Shown: positions 38,101 to 48,926 of the stretch, piece after piece | How the letters are laid out: each line of letters starts with the position of its first letter | How positions within the stretch are numbered: the first letter of the stretch is position 1 | Origin: Branchiostoma floridae | Taxonomy: Eukaryota > Chordata > Leptocardii > Amphioxiformes > Branchiostomatidae | NCBI RefSeq assembly: GCF_000003815.2 | Contig: NC_049983.1 | Span: 18,164,760-18,228,759 of the forward strand | DNA: 64,000 bases | Reading direction: 5' to 3' | Notes under the pieces: model-generated | Told to the model about the DNA's origin: nothing | Database searches by the model: none | Seen by the model: the letters and a program-made list of their open reading frames with translations, nothing else | Position numbers and translations under genes: made by a program

Positions 38101-41100
38101 ACGACTTATTCTTACAAAAAAAATTGGACACAGACCAGAACTTGAAGTTGCATCACTCAGGCTGTTATTATCAATATGGCGATCCAATTGTAATATAGAG
38201 ACTAGACGACATCATCATCATCGGTCGGCTGCGACGCAGGCGACTGTAAGTTTCTTCCAAGACCTTCTGTCGGCAGCTAGACGACAATAAAGCATTTTTT
38301 TTCTATTAGAGGAAAGCTTGATATCACTGATGATTAAAATGTTTACGATATCCCAGAATCTAGGTCATGTAGAAACAATGCCAGTACATTATGTACATAA
38401 ATCACATATACTGATCCCATCATGTAACTGGAGTAAACATAGTCTGATAGTAGACTGTTTGCACAGTCTAGATGGTAGTAAAGCTGTAATGTTACATTTT
38501 GTAAAAAAAATATCAATATGTGACTGTGTCTAAAACTGTTTCTATATCATACTTTATTGCTTTTAGTATTTTAATAAGGTCACAGTAAACTGTATCAGTA
38601 CTACTGCGTATGCGCTGATACCTTGGGCGATACGGAATACACCGTGTTGTATTCTATATATATGTCCCCTCGTCATCTTTGATGTAAGTGGAGTAAGCAT
38701 ACTACATTATTTGCACACTTGGTTTACAGATTCAACAGTTGCTGTGTGAAGTTGTTTAAACTTTTGTCATCATGATTTGCTTCACAAACCTTTGATAAAT
38801 GTTAACATGGTAAATTGCTGTTAGAAGAGGTAAACATTACATGTAATTTGCTTGTAAACATTACATGTAAACATTGCCAGTAAACATTACAGGTGCAGTC
38901 TAATAATCTGTACAGGTAAGGCTGTATACCACTGACCATGTACCCATGACCACTACAAATTTGACATGAGCAGTCTTATACTGTTTTTACCCTTTATGTA
39001 TGTTTGTTTAACTTACTATTCTACCCAAATCCTTAACAGCAGGACTGTGAACTAATTGTGATACTAATAAAGATTAATTGCATTCAATTTGCTGTTCTTC
39101 TCCTTTCCACAGATCAATGACTTTCCTGACTTCCTCGGAGGAGATCAACAGGCGGAGACTCAGCACATCTGTATCCGTCATGGTGTACAACCGTCCACGC
39201 CGTCCTTACCACCCAGTCCGTCCACACCGCTGCGGAGCCCGCACCAGCTCTCCGTCCCAGACCCCTTCGAGTTGTCGGAGAACTCGCCCTCCTCGAAAAA
39301 TGAGAAGAAAGCACGCAGGACCTCGTCCAAACTCAGCGTCAGCTTCAATGAAGCATCCTTGCAAGCGGCAAAACGGGAGTCAGAGAGGGGTGTCCCGAAG
39401 AAGGCCAAACTGTCTCATTCCCTCCCAACGTCTCAGCTCAGGAATTTAACTCTAGAGAAGGAGGAAATCGAGCAGAAGCAGCAGAGGGTGGGTTCTGCCG
39501 GGCGGGAGTCACGCCCGCTTCCCAACCCTCCCCCGAGTCCCAACAGCACCAAAAATAGCAATAATTCAAAAAGACCTTTACCCCTGCCCCTCGGGCTTGA
39601 CAAGGGAGACCACAGACAATCCTCGTCTTTAAGAGCCCCAGGTCGGAGAGGCAGCTCGGCAAAAGACTTGGAAGCAGCGTCTGCGTCCAAAACGGGATCT
39701 TTGCGTTCCCTGGGGTCGGACTCTTCTGATGGTTCTGAGGACTGGGACTCCTGGGATGGAGAACTTCACCTGTACATGTTGTCTGCTGAGTCCCCTATGC
39801 TGATGCAGCTCAGATCAGCTTGGAATGCACATCTCATTGTGAGTTCATTTATCCATTCATTTTTTTTAGTTAAGACTAACCTACTAGACTATTAGTAGGT
39901 ATATTAATGAATAGTAACCTGTGAACCCATTGATTAGATGATAAGTTTTGAAACTGTGCCTGTTCACAGAATTATGATGGTACAGTGTACTTGTATTGGT
40001 TAATACGTATAATGGTAAAGCCTACTGTGGTGCTGATATTGGATGTTGTCTGTTTGCTCTAGCATGCCACCAACAACCTGACTGAAGACAGCCCCCAGAG
40101 TACATCCACAGCAGCTGGTACTGGCAGGTGTGTGTCACTCAAGAATGTTTTGCTAAGCCTTTCTGTGCATATGCCTACAATGTACAGGTAATGAATTAGT
40201 GCAAGTCTTTTACAATTGCATTTGTTTCAAGCTGGACTCAAAGTATCATCTTTATATCTTACATGTACATTTAGATAATAATGATTATCATAAATATAGC
40301 CAAAGGAATTTATGTGTGAAATAAAATTTATCATGTAAGTGATACTTTTAAGTATTTAATCAAGCATATCATTTTACTACATCAATTTTATATACAATCT
40401 ATCTGCAGGGACGTAATCATTGTGATAAGCAATATGACATATATTCAGTCACCTTATGACAAGTCATTCAACAACATTACCTCTAACTATACAAAGCAAT
40501 GATGTTTATCACTGAGTCATTGGATCAAGAGTTCCTGGTTCTATTCCCCCTGCAGCAAGCAGCTGGAGCTCCTGTTTCAGCAGCTGAAGCGAGAGCTGCT
40601 GGGGGATGACAGTGGGATAGAGCTGGTGTTCAGTCTGTTACAGGAGCTCAACACCGCTGCACAGAGATACTTCACGCTCAAGAAACTTTTCTGGAAGGTG
40701 AATATGCATGATTTTGTGTCTATATCTGTCCTACGTGTATCTGTCCATAGCTTATGAACATATTTTGACAAGGCGTCATGCATGATTATGTTGATCAAGG
40801 TATGACTTCCCACTGAACACCATTCTTTGCTGGTAATCTTGTTGATGACAGGTCTGCAAGGTCTGAAAATATCTTCTTGCAACATGCAATTTGCTAATTC
40901 CAGTCAATTTGCTAATTCCAGTCATTTTCTCATGAGACAGGCTAATTTTGTCTGTCAAGATGATGAAATGGTCATAGTTTTTGTCGGCCATTAATTATTA
41001 GCTGTGGTTCCGTCCAATGACAAAAAATAAGTAGGGACACTGGGAATAAACAAGATTCTGCTGTTACAGTTTCTTTCTTCACTCGACCTTATAACAATTA

Positions 41101-44100
41101 TCATGCCCAAAGCCACAGATGACTGACTAACTTCTGTATTGTTGTCCTTCAGTCAGGGGACTTGTTCCAGTTCCTGATTAAGCAACTGCAGAAACACCTA
41201 CCTGGCACCACACCTGTGGCACATGGGCAGAGGAACAACAGGGCCGATGAGTTAGAGTGAGTATATGTGGTTCATACTGGTGGTTTTAGAAATGTAAAAC
41301 AAAAGAGATAGAAGTGGTTCTTGAACCAACCCTATATAACCTGAGTAATAGTATGCTGGCTATCCACTGTACACAGTAAATTAGGCCACAGCAAGTAAAT
41401 TTTATGGATGACATCCTCTGCAGACTGCAAAAATAGTGCGATAGGGCGGGAAAAAAACAAGATGGGTGAAAAAAAAACAAGATGGCTACATTTTCAAAAA
41501 TAGGCACCATAAAGTTGTGATGAATGTTGTAACAAGAATTAAAGGGACAAACATGGTATCAGAGCCAACAAGGCATTCATTCCTGTATTCAAGACATGTG
41601 CTGGTGTGGTAAAAGTGACACTAGTGTGTACGTGGTAGACTGGCATCACCAACAAAGTTGATAACCACACTCATGGCTTCCATATTGGTGTCACTTTTAC
41701 AACTATCCAATAAGTTTCATTTCTACAACTACAGCCCTGGGTACCTCGCAAGTGTCACTTCTACAAGTACAATTATTAGGCTACAATACAACATATTTGC
41801 TCATTTTGGTACTTTATCATCATGTTGACCATCCCTGCAGAAGAAAAAAATTCTTGCTTATTTTTCTGAAATCAGGCGAACATTAATGCGCGTGCTGATG
41901 TCATCCATAAAATTTACGTGCTGTGGCCTTAGTAAATTATCTTAATTCTCTTACATTTGGCTACTGCAGACATGTGTAGTCTATTTGTCCTCAAACATTT
42001 TCACAGGGACATAATCTTCATTAATTTGCATCTCACATGTGCTGTGTGCAGGTTGTCCATTCAGGTTGCAGAGACCCTATGCACCATGTTCAGGGGTACA
42101 ACCGTGCTGCCTTCACGAGTCATCGTCCTCAATGCAACCAGGTACGCTAAACTTTCTGTTTTCCTTATGAAGAAAGTTCAACAAAATCAAGAAACTGCTT
42201 ATAAAAACATTTGCATGTTAATTCTTATGCAAAGATTTCTTATCCGCTTGTTTTTCTTAAGTGGAGAAAGTATTTCTAGTATATATAAATTCTTACTGAC
42301 AAGAATAATAAATCTTTCTTTTTCACAAGTTTTTTTTTCTTGTTTGGTCACATGGAGGATTTTGAAGAATCTACCCTTACAATTCTTGTTATTGCTACAC
42401 ATTTTTTCTCTAGAATTTGGTTTCACTAGTCAGAACCTTTTATGTACCTAGATAGCATTGCAAATGTTGGAAAGTGTTTTGTATTGCTTTTTGAATAACC
42501 GTTACCTGATGAAATGTGAATGGTGCATCCGCAGGGGAAAACATGTGCGTAACCTGTTGGAGATGCTGGTGTGCAGTCCCGGGGGGATTCGAGCACGCAG
42601 CCCTCGTACCCAGGCACTCAGGACTTCCCTCAACATACAACATCCAGAGGACCCAGAGGTCGGGGAATCCTGCATGCTATTCTATTACAAAATTTTCCAA
42701 TTTGAGGCTTTCTTTTGTTGTCAATATAAGAAGTGAATATAGATAATTACCCTCACAACAGTTGTCCCTAATCATTGTACCTGTAAACAACGCTTTCCAC
42801 AGCATCTATAATGCTTTATAATAGGAGGGGTTTCTTGTTTATTATTTCTATAATTGTTTATGATTGTTTCTTCAGGTCCAGAGTCTGATTCGACACTACT
42901 CTGAAGTAGCCACATCCGTCCTGTTTGAGATCATTCTCATTGCTCACGAGGTATGTGGACTTGTCATATGACACTGGTTAAAGTTCCCTGTACAACTGTA
43001 ACAGATGCTTAGGAGTGGCGCCCATCTCCATTTCTGTAGCCCTTGGGCCACACATTTGTGCAAGCCACTACAGCAGGGGGCTAGTCCACTGGTAGTGATG
43101 TGTGTTTAACTCCCATACCCTTCCACATTAGTGCTAAGCAGAGAAAGCAGCATGTACCATATCTAAAGCCTTTAGTACGACTCGGCTGGGGATCAAACTG
43201 ATGACCTACCAAATGCAACTTGCCAGTCGGCCATTGCACCGGTGACACTGGTAAAAATGTCCAGCGTAGGATGTAAGAGTTGTTACATGCATATATGCAA
43301 GCTACAAAGAAATTGGCACAGCTTTCACATGCCAAATGTGTGAAATCTTCTCTATTGTTTGATAGACAATGATGTTTGTGTGTTGTAGGCTGGATCTGGA
43401 GATAGTGACAGTAATGTGTTGACCTTGACCTGGGTCCTGCTGGTGCTGGAGAACATGCAGCAATCTGTAAGTATTCTTCTGTAACTTGAACCATTCAAAA
43501 TGTGCTCAAATTTATAGTAGAAGTTCCAACTGAAGGCTATTATCTTCATGGACCTGTCCTTGGTGCTGAAGTTGTTGAAAATGTTATTCTATTGATAATA
43601 CTGTTTCTTCTTTTCAATAAAAAAAACTCCCAATAGATTATTTGCTACCTTTTCATCTTGATAAACTATGAAAAATCAATTTGTACAATGATTATGTAGC
43701 TATTTAGGTAGAATGTATTGGAACAACATGACATTGACATCCATACATTTGTAATGTTCTTATTTCCTATACTGCTTTATTCTGTGAGTACAAGTACGAC
43801 TCCTAATGACTTGCTGTGTCATTTTATTTCATCGAATATCTTGATACCTTTTTCCTACTTCAGGTGAGCTTCATCAATTCATTAGTTGCCAGTGCAATGA
43901 GGCTCCTGTCTCCGTCCACCCCCCTCCCACTCTCCCCCTCCCAGGCGATCCTGGTCTTCCAGCAGTTCTACCTGCTCAGCACCTTCATCCAGTACGGCTC
44001 CAGTCTTGCCAACCATATCAGGGACAACTTCACCGAGGAGTTCAGGTCAGGACATGTCTTAGGTGACAAACCTGTAAGGAATAATCTGGTTCAAGGTGTA

Positions 44101-45301
44101 AACTGTGATTGTGTGAGGTCAATGGTGAAGTCCTCTATCTTGTTAACAGTTCTTGTCTAGACCTTTCTTAGCACATGACCAGACGTGTTTGTGTCTTATG
44201 GGCTTTGACATACACCGTATTGCTCACGGTCTGCCTAAATACCACAAACGACCACAAACGACTCGGAAATACCACAAACGACCACAAACGACTCTAAAAT
44301 GCAGCGAATATGGGTCAAAGACCTTGTGTGGCACTCTGGAGACATTGTTTACACATTTATGAATTTAAAAAATGCAGCAAGTCCTGCGTATTCACCAGTT
44401 ATTTCAAGTTAGTCCGCCGGTTTCAAGATCAAAGCGATTCTCGGCCGCCATGTTGGATCGCCCGTGCTAGGAGTCTGCATGGGGAAGTTCTCAATACCTT
44501 CCACGGCTCCATAGACGACAGGACGATAAAACTATGGACGCTGTTGGTTCATAGATTATAGCATGGTACTATTCTATCATTGTCAACTAATAACAAAATA
44601 TAAAACTTGTATACCAAGTGTTTTTCAGCCTCAATGCAAGCACGTATTCATTGACAGCGCAGAATCGCTTCAATCTTGAAACCGGCGGACTAACTCGAAA
44701 TAACTGGTGAACTTGCTGCGTTTTTTAAATTCATAAATATGTAAACAATGTCTCCAGGGCACCACACAAGGTCTTTGACCCATATACACTGCATACTAGA
44801 GTCGTTTGTGGTCGTTTGTGGTATTTAGGCACACCCTATTGCTCAGGCTCAGTTCAAACGAAGAACTAGCTTATTTGTATTAACATTAGGGCAAAGTTTC
44901 TGACAGTCTAATAAAATGTATGTCATTCCATCTATTTGCGATCAGGGCTCTTGAAGGAATCCATTTCTAATAAGTTGTCCACAATGTTAACATTCTTTCC
45001 AGATGTATTCTCTTCGTTATTGCTATTGTAGTTGGCCTAGTCTTGTAAATCTGTATGCTACTCTAGGTGAAGTGTATCAATTGTGCGATCACAAACATGC
45101 AAATGAGTGTACATGTATCAAGCAAGAGCACGAGAACTTGGTACAAGGTGTGTTTATTGTTGTGTTTCTCTTTCCTCCATCAGGTACTTCATCACTTGGC
45201 CGGTGGTTCAGGAAAAGTTGCCCATGTATTACCCCATCAGCAGACCTGCGCAAAAGCTGATACGGCAGGTCACCATATTTGTACAGCAGAAACATCGTTA
45301 G
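32157..45301 (+). CDS. C12orf56: C12orf56-like protein (643 aa, eleven coding exons)
   Basis: Uncharacterised vertebrate-conserved protein with no established function. Exons: 32157-32384 (preceded by leader 32138-32156), 39113-39838, 40063-40127, 40556-40697, 41153-41256, 42052-42141, 42535-42658, 42876-42950, 43389-43466, 43864-44045, 45184-45301; 1932 coding bases, phases all closing. I recognise the N-terminus (KLDAFLRRSF, VYLTENPPRVI, followed by a D-[FY]-P-[DE]-F-L segment) as the C12orf56 pattern, from memory and without alignment. Residues 77-318 (exon 3) are Ser/Pro/Lys-rich and probably disordered. The C-terminal half (from KQLELLFQQLKREL) looks helical and globular. Donors after 42658 (gtcggg) and 44045 (gtcagg) are weak but the frame demands them. 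Intron 1 of the coding region is 6.7 kb and rich in repeats. Confidence 0.8.
32440..32720 (+). repeat. Interspersed repeat, first copy
   Basis: Rich in GGGCAAGT words. Bases 32539-32710 match 36764-36950 in the same orientation, including GCATCAAGCATTGGTCAACA and a later CCTGATTGGACAAG. No coding capacity is evident. Family not recognised. Confidence 0.6.
32721..36763 (+). other. Intron sequence of the C12orf56-like gene
   Basis: No exon, RNA gene or recognised element in about 4 kb, apart from simple CAAT-type runs near 34390-34450 and a small internal duplication of the GGTGGTCACTATAGA type at 35041-35150. Confidence 0.5.
36764..36950 (+). repeat. Interspersed repeat, second copy
   Basis: Same element as at 32440-32720, truncated at the 5' side. 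It shares ATCAAGCATTGGTCAACA, GGCAAGTGAAA and TTGCCTGATAGGACAAG in order. Both copies lie in the same 6.7-kb intron. Confidence 0.6.
38830..38890. repeat. GTAAACATTACA short tandem repeat
   Basis: The word GTAAACATTACATGTAA or close variants occurs about four times in 65 bases, partly palindromic. Intronic. Confidence 0.6.
41375..41940. mobile_element. Non-autonomous DNA transposon with about 42-bp terminal inverted repeats
   Basis: Left end 41375-41415 and right end 41897-41940 are inverted copies (GGCCACAGCAAGTAAATTTT on the left, complement with one or two changes on the right). The 480-base interior has poly-A/GATGG runs and a hairpin around GTGTCACTTTT (41608-41621 against 41688-41703) but no open frame of note. 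It lies in the intron before exon 42052-42141. Confidence 0.65.
42995..43253 (-). mobile_element. tRNA-derived SINE (minus strand)
   Basis: On the minus strand the 5' part has an A-box-like TGGCCGACTGGC and, about 35 bases on, a B-box-like GTTTGATCCC, the spacing of a tRNA-type RNA polymerase III promoter. A tRNA-unrelated body follows and ends near GGAGATGGGCGCCACTCC. Target duplications were not clear. It lies in an intron of the C12orf56-like gene, in antisense orientation. Confidence 0.55.
44212..44845. mobile_element. Fold-back element with long inverted repeats and 15-bp flanking repeats
   Basis: Inverted repeats 44233-44441 (209 bases) and 44661-44830 (170 bases) pair over nearly their whole length. 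The left arm is longer because it carries an extra ACCACAAACG unit. The unique centre is 44442-44660. Flanking direct repeats ACACC(G/C)TATTGCTCA lie at 44212-44226 and 44831-44845, looking like a target-site duplication. No transposase frame is present. The element sits in the last intron of the C12orf56-like gene. Confidence 0.75.
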
Positions 45302-48300
45302 GGGCTTACTGATGACATTGATGGCACTATATAGCCCTGCCAATCCTCTAGTCATACCTTATACCCTCCTCTAAGAATGATATGTTCCATTTTGGCTCCA
45401 AGTGTCCTACATTAGCTCAGAGGAGCACACCATTCCAAGGAGTCTGTTTTCTCAAATTCTCAAAGAAGGGTTGTGGACTGTTGACACAAAGTGTCAAAAA
45501 GACAATGCCATCCACCCCTTCATGACACTGTGTTGCCATCCAAACACCTGTGATGTTGCAGAACTTCAGATCAAACCATTCAAGAAAAGGGGTTGCTACA
45601 GGAGCTCAAGGCAAGCAAAGTAACTAGCAAACCTAGCAAAGTTTTATGCATACATTAAAATGGAGCAATGTAACAAAAGCAAAGCACTCATCATACCTTC
45701 AACAAAGTTAATGTGTTGTACAGAGTAACATTGTAGAACACTCCTGTATGTTAAAGAGGGAGTTGGTTTTTATATGGTTTTGATTGTTGCAATAATAGTA
45801 TCAGTTCAAGTGTTTAAGGGTGGCATATCCATATAGCCTTCTTTCATCTTGGAGAACTTTTCAAAACTCTTATTCCAGTGCTTAGATGACCAAGAGTACT
45901 ATGCATACAGACAAATTGCAATACTGACAAAAACATCTATTAGTTACAGTAATTTGAGAAGCAATAGATTTGAACCAACATTCCATTTGAGCAAATTTAA
46001 ACATACAGTTAGATGTAATTGTAGTAGAAACAAGAATTATAGTTGAAGCAAATTTAATAGGCACTTTCTGAACTTTTAATTTAACTACATAAATTCAGTT
46101 TTAAAAGGCAGTACAAATAACATTTAGTTGGAAAATGGAAGTAAAATTTCATCTTATTTTGTTAACTGTTGATTTTAAACATACATACCTCAATTTTGGC
46201 AGATGTATCAACATGAGACAACTGTTCTGCTCTTCCTACATATCTTTTGTCAATGTTACTACAGGTAACATTATGTATTCTTGAATGTATAATCATGTCT
46301 TTTCACCTCTTCAGGCTTCCATCATCTGCTCAAAATATGGTCATGTTGCCTGTTCTTTGGATCAAACTTTGTCAATATTTGACTGTTGCATTTCCATCTA
46401 TGCTTCTCTACATTTGTACATCCAATGATTTCTTTTAGTTCAATACCGGTTACAGTTTTCATGTTCTTCCATCAACTGTAACCATTGCGTTGACCAAGTG
46501 CTTTCTTATTCAGAAAACCTGCAAAACAAACTACATGTTCAATCTTTTGCCTAACCATGGTAACTTTTACTGTCAGTTGGCACAGATGATATTTCCATAG
46601 ATTTATTAAGCAAAGGACAGTAGAAATCAAAGTAAAGGTAAAACACAAGATTTTTGGCTAGCATGCGGTCCCATTCAATAAGGAGGCATTAATTTAACAT
46701 GCATCAAAATATTTAATTGTTTCATATGTGTCTGTTCAATACAAAGATCTACAGGATATACAGGAACTGTTGCCAAAATGTGACATTTAAGACATGTCTC
46801 CAAAGCCTGCCATTTGCCTTTACCAACTTCTCAATTGTAGTAATTTCTCTGAACCTTGGGAGACACTGGCCTGAGGTCTTCTTTCTTTGTTGCTATGCCA
46901 AAGTAGGGGGTTTATTTAGCCCACTGATGAGTGATATGGTAAAGATGCTGTAGATGTTATCAACAAATTTGATAGTTAACTACAACCAGACTGTCCAGAT
47001 CTTACTCAGCTGTCTTCCCAAAATACATATTCAGTACATGAGCATGAGTGCTTTGCTGCTTAACAGATTGCCATATATATTCATGACAGTTGTCAGTCAT
47101 TCCATCAGTTTTGTTTTTGTTTTTAAGGTTTCATGTTTTTATGACACAATAATAGGAATTTGCATCAATGTATTGACATTTTGAAGGCAAGTATCATATT
47201 TATGTTACATCATGTTGTCTCTTGGAATTTTTACCTGTTTGTGTGTAATTTTTGTTCAAGAGTATGATTTTATGAAAAACATTATTGAAGAAATTGGAGT
47301 TTTATCTAAAGATGTATACATTTTCCAAGGAAAATTATTTTTGTCATCTATGAAGAGATGCTGGTGTTCTATTTGGTCATGTGACTTCTTGAAATGTACA
47401 AGGCTGACCAATCAGGATGAAGAGCTACAAGGTCATCCTTTTAACCAATGGCACTGCAGAACTGGAAAATCTTTGAACCAATGATTTTGCAGATCTGTAA
47501 GGTCATATGGAAGCCAATAACATTCCAGAACTTCAATCTTATTATGGATAGACCACATCTATTTAGATGGTTGACTTTCTGTGTACAACCAGTATATCGA
47601 CAATGAACACTTAATATGTGTTCTACCCAATGCAATAGTTGATTATATTAGAATGATAACAAATAACTACCTTGTAGCTTCGATAATGTTGCTATTGACA
47701 TGTGTTAGTGATATGGTGTAGGGTTACAATAGAAATAGATGTAGATATATGTGCAGACATTTTGAAAATGAAAAATCCAAAGAAATAAGACATTTATTCG
47801 TGAGACAAAATGATCTTAAATACATTTTCAGGACTTAATTCTCTAAATGCTACAGGCTGAGGAAGTTTCAGTTAAATCTACATCAAGAGATGTACTTTAA
47901 AATGCCTTATTGTTATGATGGAAGGTGGTTTATGTATTTTAGTTTAGGCATAATCAATCTAAGCAATATTTCCCATAACTACAGTATTGTAAAAACTGTA
48001 TCTTAGCTTTTCTGTGATCTTTTTACATTGCATGTTTTGAGGATATTGTTACCATGTAGGATACGACTGAAATGTGATAAAAGGTTTGATATGAATTTTC
48101 TACCAGTGTATATCATGGTACAAATGTACGTCTTGCCGTTCGAAAAGTTGTTTTGTTTTGGGTTCATTCTGTTGTAAGAATGAAAGAAACGTCATGTTAG
48201 CTACAATGCTGCATTAAGAAACCGGTAACGTTGGGAACATCATTCATGTTACAAGTAGTGCAATTGTTGGTAGTCATATCTGCCTTGCAATACGCCATGT

Positions 48301-48610
48301 ATTCATATCTATGGGTTCGAAAATAAATTGTACAGAATAGAAAAGCGGCGTTTGTATACAATGACTTTGTGCAGAGGTTTAATAGTACATGAAAGAGAAA
48401 GAGAAAAAAAAGATAGTTTGCTGAATTAAAAAAAAACTCTGGCAGCACAAATGACTAAAAGTGTGTTTTATTACAGTAGGTAAAAGGTATGCTAACATTA
48501 TAAACGTTAAGATGGCAAAAAAAAAATAACAGCCAATTCATCAGAATATTTGCATCGTACGAGTTGAAGGGAATCTGTGGGTGAAAATCTCATGAGACGA
48601 TAAAGAGTAG
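45302..48610. other. 3' flank of the C12orf56-like gene
   Basis: Presumably begins with the 3'UTR, but no poly(A) site could be chosen with confidence in this A/T-rich stretch. No further gene was recognised. Four CCAAT or ATTGG-type words cluster between 47405 and 47520 without a gene nearby. Confidence 0.45.
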
Positions 48611-48714
48611 CCTGGTACCCAGCCGTAATATAGCTCCCGAGTCTCTTCTCTCCTCTTTGCTATTGCTAAGAGGAGAGAAGAGACTCGGGAGCTATATTAC
48701 GGCTGGATACCAGG
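48611..48714. mobile_element. Near-perfect 47-bp inverted repeat
   Basis: Arms 48611-48657 and 48668-48714 are complementary at 46 of 47 positions around a 10-base loop. The element is short, non-coding and hairpin-forming, typical of a very young MITE or a hairpin remnant. It lies about 210 bases beyond the rolling-stone-like stop codon. Confidence 0.85.
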
Positions 48715-48926
48715 CAAGATAAAGAGTGGAGATGATACAAGCCATCGTCCGTCCATCCAACCAACTTACATGTGCCATCGCCAGAAGATTAACTCATATC
48801 TATGCTTAAGTGATTATACGTGTAAATACACTTTTTAAAGCGGTGTAGAAACGATTCACCACAAGAATGACTTATCGTGGGCGCTATGTGCTGCTAGATA
48901 GGAGGACGTCATGACGTCATATATAA

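Noticed and set aside
41957-42451. 164-codon plus-strand open frame
   Set aside because: It covers the real 90-base exon 42052-42141 and runs on through A/T-rich intron; the exon has clear AG and GT borders and the correct phase.
42659-42746. Read-through of exon 42535-42658 because its donor is gtcggg
   Set aside because: The read-through frame soon stops, while joining at 42658 to 42876 keeps the frame and gives a coherent helical sequence.
43081-43494. 137-codon minus-strand open frame
   Set aside because: Lies across a SINE and antisense to a C12orf56-like exon; composition is that of the SINE.
47400-47520. Cluster of CCAAT-type words as a promoter
   Set aside because: No TATA box, start codon or exon follows on either strand.
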